64,000 nucleotides of DNA from an uncultured Bacteroidota bacterium (GCA_902598305.1 CACKBL010000003.1:143296-207295), one strand, 5' to 3'. Positions 27,652 to 36,869 are shown, counted from the first letter of the stretch. Notes: a model not told the origin generated them from the sequence alone. Program-made: numbers and translations.

Positions 27652-28665
27652 CTACTTATTTTGTTCCCACTTCCAAGCCGAAAGAATTGCATCTTCAAAA
27701 CTCATCTTGGATGACCAATTTAATACTTTTTTAGCTTTTGAAGTATCGGCAAAAGCTGAAATAACATCACCTTTTCTCCTAGAACTAATTTCATATTCAA
27801 TTTTTTTACCAGAAACTTTATTGAAAGAGTCAATAACTTCTTTGACTGTTTTGCCCTCACCTGTGCCAATGTTAAACACATCATAAATATTATCTTTCTT
27901 ATTTGAAAAAAGATACTCCAAAGCAGATATATGGGCATCTGCAAGGTCCATTATATGAATATAGTCTCTAATACAAGTTCCATCTTTGGTTGGATAATCA
28001 TCTCCGTAAATAGTTAATTTTTTTAATCTACCAATAGCAAACTGAGTGATTATAGGGACAAGATTTTGTGGAATATTTCTAGGATCCTCTCCAATTAAAC
28101 TTGAGTGGTGAGCACCAATTGGATTAAAGTATCTTAAAACAACAGTGCCAAATTGAGTTTCTATTTTTGTTTTATCTTCTAAAATATTTTCACAAATTTT
28201 TTTTGTGTTACCATAAGGCGACTCAGGTTTTTTTAAGGGTGTTTTTTCAGTAATGGGTAACTTTTCTGCCTGTCCGTAAACAGTGCATGATGAACTGAAA
28301 ATAAATTTGATATTCGTATTTATATGATTTAGAAGATTTATTAAACTTTGTATGTTATTATGATAATAATCCAGCGGTTTTCTTACACTTTCATCTACAG
28401 ACTTTTTTGCGGCAAAGTGAATAATCCCGTCAAAGCTATTATTTTTCTTTAAAAATTTTTTTACCCTCGAAGAATCGGTTAAATCAAATTCAAAAAAATC
28501 TGGTGAAATATTTGTTATTTTTTTAATTTTTTTTAGCACATCTATAGATGAATTAGATAAGTCATCTACAATAGAAACTTTATATCCTTTCTCAATTAGC
28601 GCAACTGCTGTGTGTGATCCAATGTATCCAAGCCCTCCTGTAACAAGAATAGATTTCTTATTCAT
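27652..28665 (-). CDS. galE: UDP-glucose/UDP-GlcNAc 4-epimerase
   Basis: 337 residues, the usual GalE length. It is an extended short-chain dehydrogenase with the NAD motif GGLGYIGSH at 10-18, the SSS strand at 124-126, the catalytic Tyr151 and Lys155 in YGNTK, and LRYFNPIGAHHSSLIGEDP and CIRDYIHIMDLADAH downstream. It interconverts the C4 epimers of UDP-hexoses in the cytoplasm. The gene overlaps the nucleotidyltransferase by eight bases and directly abuts ggt. Placed after a GHMP kinase and a nucleotidyltransferase, it fits the last step of a galactose-type route. GlcNAc/GalNAc versus Glc/Gal specificity cannot be read by eye. Confidence 0.93.
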   Translation of the reverse strand: MNKKSILVTGGLGYIGSHTAVALIEKGYKVSIVDDLSNSSIDVLKKIKKITNISPDFFEFDLTDSSRVKKFLKKNNSFDGIIHFAAKKSVDESVRKPLDYYHNNIQSLINLLNHINTNIKFIFSSSCTVYGQAEKLPITEKTPLKKPESPYGNTKKICENILEDKTKIETQFGTVVLRYFNPIGAHHSSLIGEDPRNIPQNLVPIITQFAIGRLKKLTIYGDDYPTKDGTCIRDYIHIMDLADAHISALEYLFSNKKDNIYDVFNIGTGEGKTVKEVIDSFNKVSGKKIEYEISSRRKGDVISAFADTSKAKKVLNWSSKMSFEDAILSAWKWEQNK

Positions 28666-29527
28666 TAGAATTTGGGATACTTTTTATAATGGTTAATATA
28701 TCTTTTGCTGAGGTAAGATCAGGTATGTGTTCATAGAAGGGTAGCGCATAAAAACTATTTGGAAAATCTTTAATGTAATTCCTAACAGCCTCGGGAATTT
28801 CTTTTTCTTTTCTTTCAGGATGTAGAGGGCAATTTTTTATGAATGGATAAATGGTTGGACCAAAAAATTTAAAAATATTCATACTAACCCTAATTTTATT
28901 TAGTTTGTCTCTAAAATTATCAACCTCTTCGATAGGTGGTTTTTCAATAATGTTTACAAGGTGATTATCTTCATTAACGTTAATCAATGCAAATTTTGTT
29001 AAGCGTTCATGCGGAAAATTAAGAGCATCCCTATCATAACTAATTAAAGCGTGTTGTTCTTGATCTAATTCAAAAAGCGAATTTAAAGATTTTACGGAAT
29101 ATAAATTATCCCCATTAATAATGACAAAACTTTTGCTTTTCAATACTTCGTGTTGATCCATGGCTTGCATTAATGCATCTGATGTTCCTAAGGGTTTTTC
29201 TCTATCATCAGGTTTGTATTGAACTGCAAAATTCATATTTATATCTGAAAAATTGGATTTAAAAACTTCTGATTCAATAAAATCTTTAAAAGCAGAATTC
29301 TCTGGAGATGTAATTAAAAAAACATCTCTTACTCCTGCAATTAGTGCATTTTGAAGGATAAAGTAAAGAAGTGGTCTTTTATCATCTCCGAGCGGAATCA
29401 GTGTTTTGTGAGTTCGTTTAGCTATATCGAAAATATTTTGATCCAAATTAACATCGTTAAGAGATTTTTTTAGTCTCGAAGATGCTCCCCCGGCTAAAAT
29501 TATAAGAATTCTTTCTTTACTTTTCAT
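28658..29527 (-). CDS. Sugar-1-phosphate nucleotidyltransferase-like protein
   Basis: 289 residues. The nucleotide-binding loop is IILAGGASSRLKKS at about 9-22, a variant of the usual LAGGxGTRLxP. Further marks are the metal-site strand SFVIINGDNLYS at about 133 and IIEKPPIEEV at about 194. Family members couple a sugar-1-phosphate to UTP, dTTP or another NTP. It lies between a galactokinase-like GHMP kinase (one-base gap) and galE (8-base overlap), which suggests it makes the NDP-hexose that GalE epimerises. The altered Arg loop means substrate and nucleotide are uncertain, and a non-canonical sugar such as a uronic acid or amino sugar remains possible. Confidence 0.82.
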   Translation of the reverse strand: MKSKERILIILAGGASSRLKKSLNDVNLDQNIFDIAKRTHKTLIPLGDDKRPLLYFILQNALIAGVRDVFLITSPENSAFKDFIESEVFKSNFSDINMNFAVQYKPDDREKPLGTSDALMQAMDQHEVLKSKSFVIINGDNLYSVKSLNSLFELDQEQHALISYDRDALNFPHERLTKFALINVNEDNHLVNIIEKPPIEEVDNFRDKLNKIRVSMNIFKFFGPTIYPFIKNCPLHPERKEKEIPEAVRNYIKDFPNSFYALPFYEHIPDLTSAKDILTIIKSIPNSNE

Positions 29528-29528
29528 A

Positions 29529-30584
29529 CTAAATTAAGTTGACAGAAAATGCACTTCTAGCACCTGCACCGATTATTGAATCTATAACTTTTTGCTCACT
29601 TTCCAAGTCAGTCATAGCAAAAAAACAGCCTCCCCCTCCAGAACCTACAATTTTAACAGCTGATGCACCTGCGTTTTCAGCAGCCTTCATCATAAAAATC
29701 ATTTCTTGTGGAGTATTGTTTAGCTTTTTGTCAAGAATTTCTTGGTGAGCATTTACAAGGTTAGCAATTTTTGTTATATCTGGAGTTGGGTTTTCAAGTT
29801 CTAATATTGCATTTTGAGTAATATCGTAATTAAAAATGGCAGCATAAAAGTATGGATGAAGTTCAAAAGGCAGATTTTTTCTTAAATCATAATAATCTTG
29901 CTTTTTTGCATTATGAATAGTAAAACTAGGATTGTCCCTTTTAACAATATCTATGGCTTTAAGGGCATTGTTTTTTAATCTTGATAAGATATCTTGAGTG
30001 TTCTTTTCGACGCCTGAGTCTCCAATAATTATAGTTCCTAGGGAAGTTCCTAATCGTTTATAACTTGCATTACTAGTATTGATGTAAAGCATACCACCAA
30101 TTGAGATTGTATATTGATCCATTAAACCTCCAGCTTCATTGAATTCTAACACTTCACTTTCATATGCCCACTTAGCAAATTGCTCATCATCAAATTTATT
30201 ATTACTAGCAGCTTTTACCAAAAATCTTAACCATGCTACTGTGAGAGCTGACGAACTTGATAAACCTGCTTTTATTGGAATGTCTCCTTTTATTTCAATG
30301 TCATATCCTTTATTGATATCAATCCCATTTTTTTTTAAAACCCTTATGGATGATCTTAAGTAATCGCCTTTTTCAAGATTTTCCATTGATTCATTTAAAT
30401 CTATATTGATCTGAGAATCAAAGTCAATTAACTTAATTTTTAGATGTTCGTTTCCATTTGGTTTACCCTCAATATTTATAAATCTGTCGATTGTTCCTGC
30501 AATAACTGGAAGACTTAAATAATCTTGATGATCCCCAAAAAAACATACCCGACCAGGTGCTTTTGTCTTTATTATTTCTGACAT
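29529..30584 (-). CDS. GHMP family sugar kinase (galactokinase-like)
   Basis: 351 residues. A variant of the galactokinase signature opens the protein (APGRVCFFGDHQDYLSLPV at 9-27). The ATP loop is PIKAGLSSSSALTVAWLRF at about 103-121, the candidate catalytic Asp is in GGLMDQYTISIGG at about 152-164, and the third motif is VGSGGGGCFFAMTD near residue 325. It would phosphorylate C1 of a hexose. True galactokinases carry GRVNLIGEHTDYN, so this is a relative, not a clear GalK; glucuronokinase- or heptokinase-type activity is also possible. It is the first gene of the operon; a promoter is not obvious in the 119 bases shared with the divergent flavin reductase gene. Confidence 0.85.
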   Translation of the reverse strand: MSEIIKTKAPGRVCFFGDHQDYLSLPVIAGTIDRFINIEGKPNGNEHLKIKLIDFDSQINIDLNESMENLEKGDYLRSSIRVLKKNGIDINKGYDIEIKGDIPIKAGLSSSSALTVAWLRFLVKAASNNKFDDEQFAKWAYESEVLEFNEAGGLMDQYTISIGGMLYINTSNASYKRLGTSLGTIIIGDSGVEKNTQDILSRLKNNALKAIDIVKRDNPSFTIHNAKKQDYYDLRKNLPFELHPYFYAAIFNYDITQNAILELENPTPDITKIANLVNAHQEILDKKLNNTPQEMIFMMKAAENAGASAVKIVGSGGGGCFFAMTDLESEQKVIDSIIGAGARSAFSVNLI

Positions 30585-30703
30585 AAGTAAGACTTTAAAT
30601 TTACAAAACTTTCTATCGTCTGCAATAATTATTTTAACTAAACTAAAAAATTTGAAACTAGGATATCATCAAATTAAATCTTTGTCTTTAATTTGTAGTT
30701 AAT

Positions 30704-31171
30704 ATGCCTAATGATAAAAAAAAATTAAAAGAAGTTGCTGGGTCTTTTCCTACTGGAGTCACAGTAGTTTCTATTAATAAACCTTCAGGTGATACACACG
30801 GCATGACTGCAAGTTCGTTTCTTTCATTATCACTAGATCCTCCAATGATTCTATTTGCAGTCAAAAAGGAAAATGAAATTGTGACATATTTAAAGGAAGG
30901 TAAAAAGATGGGAATCAGCATTCTTTCGGAGGATATGTTAGATGAAAGTAATCATTTTGCCAACATTCGGCTAATGAAAGTGCCTCCAGTATTTTTTGAA
31001 GAAGATGAAGTTAAAATTTTAAAAGGCTCAATTGCTTGGTATTCAGTGTCAATAACTAAAATTTATAATCAAGGTGACCATAAAATTATTATTTGTAAAA
31101 TTGTCAACCTTGATATTAGTTCCTATAAAAACCCTCTTTTATATTACAGAGGCTACAGAAAAATATGTTGA
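30704..31171 (+). CDS. Flavin reductase-like domain protein (FMN-binding)
   Basis: 155 residues, a single FMN-binding split barrel. Typical marks are VAGSFPTGVTVVSINKPSGD and HGMTASSFLSLSLDPPMILF, followed by KEGKKMGISILSEDM. Members reduce FMN or FAD with NAD(P)H, often to supply two-component monooxygenases. No monooxygenase gene lies nearby, so the partner is unknown. The gene is transcribed divergently from the sugar-kinase operon, and a hairpin with a T tract lies about 115 bases past its stop. Confidence 0.85.
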   Translation: MPNDKKKLKEVAGSFPTGVTVVSINKPSGDTHGMTASSFLSLSLDPPMILFAVKKENEIVTYLKEGKKMGISILSEDMLDESNHFANIRLMKVPPVFFEEDEVKILKGSIAWYSVSITKIYNQGDHKIIICKIVNLDISSYKNPLLYYRGYRKIC

Positions 31172-31216
31172 GGATAAGAATTTGTTTTAAATAAATTTTA
31201 CTCTTAGAAAAAATAC

Positions 31217-31318
31217 TACTTTTGTAATTCACTTTTGTGAATGTTGTTTTACATTGTTATTATACAATGTGTCGTAGAGACCAATGAAGAGCTTTCCATG
31301 TTTTGGGGGGCTTTTTTT
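31217..31318 (+). ncRNA. Candidate small RNA with own -7 box and terminator
   Basis: Between convergent genes, a TACTTTTG box (31217-31224, matching TAnnTTTG) is followed by three perfect or near-perfect hairpins: TTCAC-TTTT-GTGAA at 31228-31241, ACATTGT-TATTAT-ACAATGT at 31251-31270, and AAGAGCTTTCC against GGGGGGCTTTT at 31287-31315 ending in T7. The last stem uses several G-U pairs that would be C-A mismatches on the other strand, so it is a plus-strand terminator. Start would be near 31230, giving about 90 nt. No clear -33 TTG is visible at the right spacing. The first hairpin begins about where the transcript would, so it may be cut. Alternative: a structured 3' UTR of the flavin reductase gene. 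Confidence 0.4.
31287..31318 (+). terminator. G-U-rich intrinsic terminator
   Basis: An 11-pair stem (AAGAGCTTTCC / GGGGGGCTTTT, counting G-U pairs) with the seven-base loop ATGTTTT, then the T tract. It ends just before the stop codon of the convergent BNR-repeat gene at 31320. It terminates either the candidate small RNA or the flavin reductase transcript. Confidence 0.65.
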
Positions 31319-31319
31319 G

Positions 31320-34300
31320 TTAATCCTCTATTATTAAAGGACCGCCACTAGTTTTAATTTTATTCTCTAAAGTATTAACTGCTTTCCTTATTAAAACATC
31401 AAAATCGGATTTTAACTCTTGATATATTAGCCTCGCCATATCTAAACTTTCTAGGTGTAATTTCGTTGGCCCGTAGGATGAAGAAAGACCTTGACCAGCT
31501 ACTCTAATTCTATTAATTAGGGAAGGAGGATTTTTTTCTCCAATTTCCATTTTAGATTCATTCCCCAAAACTTTTATCTTCATTGATAAAAATGAATTTT
31601 TTAAATTATAAAAATCCAAAACCAACTCTTTAGCTTTCCTTGGAGTATTATCAATTGCAATTTTTAAAGACTTTATTTTTTCTTCAACAGTTTTGAAATC
31701 GTATTCCAGGGATTCTATATCACTGTAGACTTTAAAGTAGTCGTCCATGTATTTATTATATTCTTCAAAAGATGTTCCTTTCAAGGTACTTTCATAAATT
31801 GGGTTTACATTAAAACTTTTCTTTTCACTTAACTTTGTTGTCAAGCCTTTTTCTACCAAATACAATGTGGCACTATACTTTCCAGGTTTAACAATTGGGC
31901 CTCTCAAACTATATTGATTATTTAAATCAATTAAAGATCCCTTATACATATGTCTAAGATCCCAAGTTATTCTGTGCATACCCTTACTTGCCCTTTCTTC
32001 TATATGCCTTATAATATTTCCCTTTTCGTCTTCAATTGAAATTTTAATATATGCAGGGATTTCATTTTTTTCATCATCAAGACTATTATACCCTGGAAAC
32101 GGGACATCCAACATCTTTTGATTTAATAGCTTTTCTCTTTTTTTTCTTTTCTCGGTTTTAGTTTCATAACTATCACTAAGGTGATATGTCATAGTAACAC
32201 CATATTTTGGATTTTCGGCAATGTAATAGTCTGCACCAGTATTACCCAAATTACTTCTCTGTATAAACCACTTACCATCTTTTATTGGGAATAAATGACC
32301 TTTTCTTTTTAAATTTTCATTACTGAAGTTTCTAAATGGACTGTAGTCATCTAATATGTAAAACCCCCTTCCAAATGAGGCGGCCACTAGATCATTTTCT
32401 CTTTTTTGAATTACTAAGTCTCTAAAGCCCATATTGGGTGTCCCATTTAGTTTTTGCCAATTCTTACATCCATTAAGTGAAGTATAAATTCCGAATTCTG
32501 TTGCAAGAAAAAATAACTCTTTATTGATATGATCTTGAACAATTCGCCATAGCAATGTTCTTTCAGGAAGATCATTAGAAATAGGTATCCAAGTATTCCC
32601 TTGATCATTACTTTTAAATAGGTAAGGGTTAAAATCACCTTCTTTATGATTATCTAAAACTACATATACTATATTTTCGTCATAAATATCTGCTTTTATA
32701 TCATTCACGAAACTTCTCTTAGGGAGACCTAAAGCAGTTACTGGAATTTTTTTCCAATTTTCCCCACCATCTTTAGTAATCTGTATAAAACCATCGTCTG
32801 TTCCAACATATATTAAACCTTTTGTAATTGGAGATTCACTTAAAGAGGTAATTGTATTATAATTAGACATAGCACCAACGTCCCAGGAATTATCCCAAGA
32901 CTGCTTTCTACCCATAATAGGAAGTTCAATTCTATTTTCATTTCTAGTCAGGTCTTTAGATATAGGAATCCAACTATCTCCTCTATTTTCAGATTTCCAA
33001 ACTCTGTAGGACGCGAAATATATTGTGGATGGGTCGTGAGGAGATACTAAAATCGGAGCATCCCAATTAAATCTTTCATGTGGGTCATTAATACCAGCTT
33101 GAGGTTGAACAAATGTTTGTTCACCAGTGACTAAGTCAATTCTATGAAGACCACCTTGCTGTGTCTCAGCATAAATCAGGTTATTAAATTCAGGGTCAGT
33201 TGCAGATTGATGACCATCTGCAAAAAGAGTTTTATACCAATGTTTATTGCTAATACCCTCGATTTCGTCTGTTGCGGATGGGCCTCCAGCAGACCCATTG
33301 TCTTGAGTACCTCCAAAAATGTGGTAAAATGGTTCGGCATTATTAACTGCCACTTTGTAGAATTGAGTTAGAGGTAAATTTTTAATGTACCTCCAATTTT
33401 CAGCTAAATCAAAACTTTCATAAATACCTGCATCTGTTCCAATTAATAAATAATCAGGGTCATTTTTTTTAAAGGCTATAACATGGTTGTCAGAATGTTT
33501 CTTATTCTCTTTTAGTTGTTCAAATGTTTTTCCACCATCCTCAGATGTTAGAACTCTTACATTCATTAAATATAATCTATCGAATTTGTGAGGACTAGCG
33601 TAAAGTTCCTGATAGTAGTGAGGTCCTGTGGCACCAGAAACTGCATTAGACATTTTTTTCCAAGATTCTCCTCTGTCCTCTGATTTATAAACCCCACCGG
33701 TTGTTCTTTCTAATTCAATAGCTGCATACAATATATCGGGATTTTGTGGGGATATAGCCATACCAATTTTTCCCATATTGACGGTTGGAAGATCATCATT
33801 ATCAATTTTACCGTCTCCATTTGAATCTTGATCATTTGGTAGACCTTTGTATAATTTTTTCCATGTTTCTCCACCATCAACAGATTTATGGATTCCAGAA
33901 CCTGGACCTCCACCCATTAAAGAAGCGACTGTTCTGTGTCTATCCCATGTTGCGGCATATAAAATATCCGAATTTCTAGGATCAATTAAAATATCTGTTG
34001 CTCCTGTCCATTGATTATTTCCTAAAACCTTTTTCCAATTTTTCCCCCCATTTATTGTTTTATACACACCCCTTTCATCACCTTTTTTCCATAACGGACC
34101 CTGGGCAGCTACCCAAACAATATTTGAATTTTCAGGATGAACAATGATTTTTGAAATATGTTCAGTTCTTTTTAAACCCATATTTTTCCAACTTTTCCCT
34201 CCATTATCTGATTTGTAAACTCCATCACCATAGGCAACGTGTCTTCCCCCGACATTTTCTCCGGTTCCAACCCAAATAGTAGCAGAATTATTTGGATCAA

Positions 34301-34619
34301 TTGTAACACAACCTATTGAATATGAATTTTCGTCATCAAATAAAGGAGACCATGTTGTGCCTGAATTTAGTGTTTTCCATACACCACCTGAACCAACTGC
34401 CACATACCAGATATTTTCGTTGTTTGGGTCTATTGCGATATCTGCAATCCTTCCTGAGAGAAAAGCAGGACCGATATTTCTAAAATTGAAATCGTTAAGG
34501 GAAACATTCTTATATTTTTTTGAATTTGACTTCCTTTTGTTTTGTGGAAACAAATTAAAAGCCAGCAATAAAAAAAATGAAAAGAATAAGCTTAGGGGTA
34601 TGTTATTTCGATAAATCAT
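31320..34619 (-). CDS. Secreted VPS10/sortilin-like BNR-repeat protein ('glycosyl hydrolase')
   Basis: 1099 residues with a signal peptide (IPLSLFFSFFLLLAFNLFPQ). At least nine Asp-box (BNR) motifs are visible between about 80 and 690: SDNGGKSWKNM, INGGKNWKKV, SVDGGETWKKL, SEDRGESWKKM, SENRGDSWIPI, TKDGGENWKKI and SNDQGNTWIPI among them, forming one or two large propellers like sortilin and xyloglucanase-type proteins. An EF-hand-like loop (DQDSNGDGKIDNDDL) sits at about 258-275. The C-terminal 300 residues hold a beta-sandwich (GMHRITWDLRHMYKG) and a coiled-coil-like segment. There is no type IX sorting domain at the end. Databases often call this family glycosyl hydrolase, but I see no catalytic proof. 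Confidence 0.85.
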   Translation of the reverse strand: MIYRNNIPLSLFFSFFLLLAFNLFPQNKRKSNSKKYKNVSLNDFNFRNIGPAFLSGRIADIAIDPNNENIWYVAVGSGGVWKTLNSGTTWSPLFDDENSYSIGCVTIDPNNSATIWVGTGENVGGRHVAYGDGVYKSDNGGKSWKNMGLKRTEHISKIIVHPENSNIVWVAAQGPLWKKGDERGVYKTINGGKNWKKVLGNNQWTGATDILIDPRNSDILYAATWDRHRTVASLMGGGPGSGIHKSVDGGETWKKLYKGLPNDQDSNGDGKIDNDDLPTVNMGKIGMAISPQNPDILYAAIELERTTGGVYKSEDRGESWKKMSNAVSGATGPHYYQELYASPHKFDRLYLMNVRVLTSEDGGKTFEQLKENKKHSDNHVIAFKKNDPDYLLIGTDAGIYESFDLAENWRYIKNLPLTQFYKVAVNNAEPFYHIFGGTQDNGSAGGPSATDEIEGISNKHWYKTLFADGHQSATDPEFNNLIYAETQQGGLHRIDLVTGEQTFVQPQAGINDPHERFNWDAPILVSPHDPSTIYFASYRVWKSENRGDSWIPISKDLTRNENRIELPIMGRKQSWDNSWDVGAMSNYNTITSLSESPITKGLIYVGTDDGFIQITKDGGENWKKIPVTALGLPKRSFVNDIKADIYDENIVYVVLDNHKEGDFNPYLFKSNDQGNTWIPISNDLPERTLLWRIVQDHINKELFFLATEFGIYTSLNGCKNWQKLNGTPNMGFRDLVIQKRENDLVAASFGRGFYILDDYSPFRNFSNENLKRKGHLFPIKDGKWFIQRSNLGNTGADYYIAENPKYGVTMTYHLSDSYETKTEKRKKREKLLNQKMLDVPFPGYNSLDDEKNEIPAYIKISIEDEKGNIIRHIEERASKGMHRITWDLRHMYKGSLIDLNNQYSLRGPIVKPGKYSATLYLVEKGLTTKLSEKKSFNVNPIYESTLKGTSFEEYNKYMDDYFKVYSDIESLEYDFKTVEEKIKSLKIAIDNTPRKAKELVLDFYNLKNSFLSMKIKVLGNESKMEIGEKNPPSLINRIRVAGQGLSSSYGPTKLHLESLDMARLIYQELKSDFDVLIRKAVNTLENKIKTSGGPLIIED

Positions 34620-34694
34620 ATTTTTTTTTAAATAAATTTATCTAAATAAATTTAAAAACACTAAAATATAAAGAAGGATGATTCAATTTTATAA

Positions 34695-35675
34695 TTACGT
34701 AGTTATGCAAATTATTTCTCCACAACCTTTCATATTTATCAAATTTATAATGGCCGGTATTAAAAGTGTTTTTCCTTTTTTAAGTGAGTATTTTTTATTT
34801 TCATAATGTATAGAAGGTAAACCTTCTAAACAAACTAAAATCCAAAATGAACTATTCATAGAAATTTTCTGGGTTTGCTTACCATTAATTTTTAGATAGT
34901 AAACTTTAAAAAAATTATTTTCAATTACTGGATTAAGCTTATTTACAGAAGAATTATATTTTATTTTTTCATTTTTATTATCTGTAAAATTTATTGATTT
35001 AATAGCCGATTTTCTGTGTAGTTCTCTTTTTCTACCTGTTAGTGGATCTAAACGTTCATAGTCGTAAATTCTATAGGTAATATCGGAACTTTGTTGCACT
35101 TCAAGAAGTAACATTTTTCCCTTTAGAGCATGAACTGTCCCTGCTGGCACATAAAAAGCATCTTTTGGGTTCACTTTAAAAGAGTTTAATACTTTATCGA
35201 TAGTCTTGTCTTTTAAATTTTCAGAAAATATTTTCTTGTCTATTTTTTCACTAAAACCAAGGGAAAGTTTGGCGTTTTTTTCGGTTTCAATTATGAACCA
35301 CATTTCGCTTTTTCCAGATGAATTATGTCGAAGTTTTGCTGTTTTGTCATCAGGATGGACTTGTATTGATAGGGGTTTATTTACGTCAATAAATTTTATC
35401 AAAATCGGAAAGTTTAACCCATATTTGTCATAAACCTTTCCCCCTAAAATTTCAACAGGATATTTTTCAATCAACCTATCTAGTCTAGTATTTTTAAAAA
35501 CTCCTTTTTTCACAACCGACTCAAAGCCTTTTATGACTGAAATCTCCCATGATTCGCCATAGTTTTTCTTCAAATTTTCATATGAAAAAAAATATTCAAG
35601 ATTTTTACCACCCCAAATTTTTGGTATTAATTTCTTTTTAAATGACATAGGGTAAAAAGAGACAGACTTCATCAC
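34695..35675 (-). CDS. manA: Mannose-6-phosphate isomerase, class I
   Basis: 326 residues, a cupin enzyme typical of the shorter bacterial class I form. The zinc motif LSIQVHPDD is at about 111, with the Glu of SEMWFIIE at about 131 and the third ligand region FYVPAGTVHAL at about 174. It interconverts mannose-6-phosphate and fructose-6-phosphate. The N-terminus (YPMSFKKKLIPKIWGGKNLE) is in family position, with WGG retained. The gene follows the FMN-dependent dehydrogenase gene by ten bases and is the last of a three-gene minus-strand run. Confidence 0.92.
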   Translation of the reverse strand: MMKSVSFYPMSFKKKLIPKIWGGKNLEYFFSYENLKKNYGESWEISVIKGFESVVKKGVFKNTRLDRLIEKYPVEILGGKVYDKYGLNFPILIKFIDVNKPLSIQVHPDDKTAKLRHNSSGKSEMWFIIETEKNAKLSLGFSEKIDKKIFSENLKDKTIDKVLNSFKVNPKDAFYVPAGTVHALKGKMLLLEVQQSSDITYRIYDYERLDPLTGRKRELHRKSAIKSINFTDNKNEKIKYNSSVNKLNPVIENNFFKVYYLKINGKQTQKISMNSSFWILVCLEGLPSIHYENKKYSLKKGKTLLIPAIINLINMKGCGEIICITT

Positions 35676-35685
35676 TGCGAAAAAA

Positions 35686-36837
35686 TTATTGTGATATGAA
35701 ACTTGGTAAATCTTCTATTTTTTCACAGCAGAGTTGATCCATTATTTGTTGAAACTGTTTTTTCAAAATCGAAATAGTATGATTACCACCCTTTGAACCA
35801 AGTGCTGCTGTTCCATACATAAATGGCCTACCCATAAAAACAAATTTTGCTCCCGATGCAAGAGCTCTTGCAATGTCAGGACCGCTTCTAAAACCACTAT
35901 CTATCATTATTTCTGTTTTATTTTTATCTATATGTTTTAGTATTTTAACTAGCGATTTAATTGATGAATTTCCAGCATCAAGTTGTCTACCTCCATGGTT
36001 TGATACAATAATACCGTCGAAACCAATCTTTACTGCATCCTTTGCATCGCTAACCGATGATACTCCTTTTAAAACTAAATTCCCTTTCCATAGTTCCCTT
36101 ATGGGATTAACTATTTCTGGGTTTATTCTACCAGAAAATGTTTCATCCATAAATTTACCCAATTGACGCATTGACATATTTTTTTTTATGTAGGGGGAAA
36201 GATTTTTAAATCTAGGTTGCCCGTAAATGAGTGTATTAAGGGCCCAATTTGGCTTTCCAAGGATTTGAATTATATTTTTTAAAGTCAGCTTGGGAGGCAT
36301 TGATAGCCCTGAAATAATTTCTTTGGCTCTGTAACCAAATGTTGGGACATCTGCTAATAAAACTAAGGTTTTACAACCAGAATCATAAGCTCTTCTTAAT
36401 ATATCTTTTCTTAGATTTTCATCTTTTGGATTATACAGTTGAAACCAAAAATCACCGTTGGTCAATCTTGCAGTTTTCTCTATATCCATAGTTGTAACTG
36501 AACTTAAGATAAAAGGGATATTATGTTTCAGTGCAGATTTTGCTAAAATTTCAGAAGAGTTAGGCCATATGAGTCCTTGAAGTCCCACTGGGGAAATCCC
36601 AAAAGGTACGTCATATTCAACTCCAAAAAGACTTGTTTTTGTTGAACTAGATTTATAACTCCTCAAATATCTAGGTTCTAAAATAATTTCTTTTAAGTCC
36701 TGAAGGTTTCGATTTAAATTTTCCTCGTTATTGCAACCTCCATCTAAATAGTCGAAAGCAAATTCAGGAATGTTTTGTTTCGCCTTAAGTCTTAATGACT
36801 CAACTGTTGGGTAGTCTCTAATTATATCATTACGCAT
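35686..36837 (-). CDS. FMN-dependent alpha-hydroxy-acid dehydrogenase/oxidase (LldD family)
   Basis: 383 residues, a TIM barrel that oxidises an L-2-hydroxy acid such as lactate or mandelate. Recognised segments are FAFDYLDGGCNNEENLNRN, the FMN-proximal PFGISPVGLQGLIWP, WFQLYNPKD, LVLKGVSSVSDAKDAVKIG with the flavin-contacting Lys, and the active-site signature GIIVSNHGGRQLDAG with its catalytic His, followed by DSGFRSGPDIARALA. The substrate cannot be decided. It lies 32 bases after the PhzF-like gene and ten before manA, and all three may be co-transcribed. The C-terminus has CCEKIEDLPSF, possibly peripheral. Confidence 0.9.
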   Translation of the reverse strand: MRNDIIRDYPTVESLRLKAKQNIPEFAFDYLDGGCNNEENLNRNLQDLKEIILEPRYLRSYKSSSTKTSLFGVEYDVPFGISPVGLQGLIWPNSSEILAKSALKHNIPFILSSVTTMDIEKTARLTNGDFWFQLYNPKDENLRKDILRRAYDSGCKTLVLLADVPTFGYRAKEIISGLSMPPKLTLKNIIQILGKPNWALNTLIYGQPRFKNLSPYIKKNMSMRQLGKFMDETFSGRINPEIVNPIRELWKGNLVLKGVSSVSDAKDAVKIGFDGIIVSNHGGRQLDAGNSSIKSLVKILKHIDKNKTEIMIDSGFRSGPDIARALASGAKFVFMGRPFMYGTAALGSKGGNHTISILKKQFQQIMDQLCCEKIEDLPSFISQ

Positions 36838-36869
36838 TATAATCTTCTTTACAATTGCTTTTAAACATT

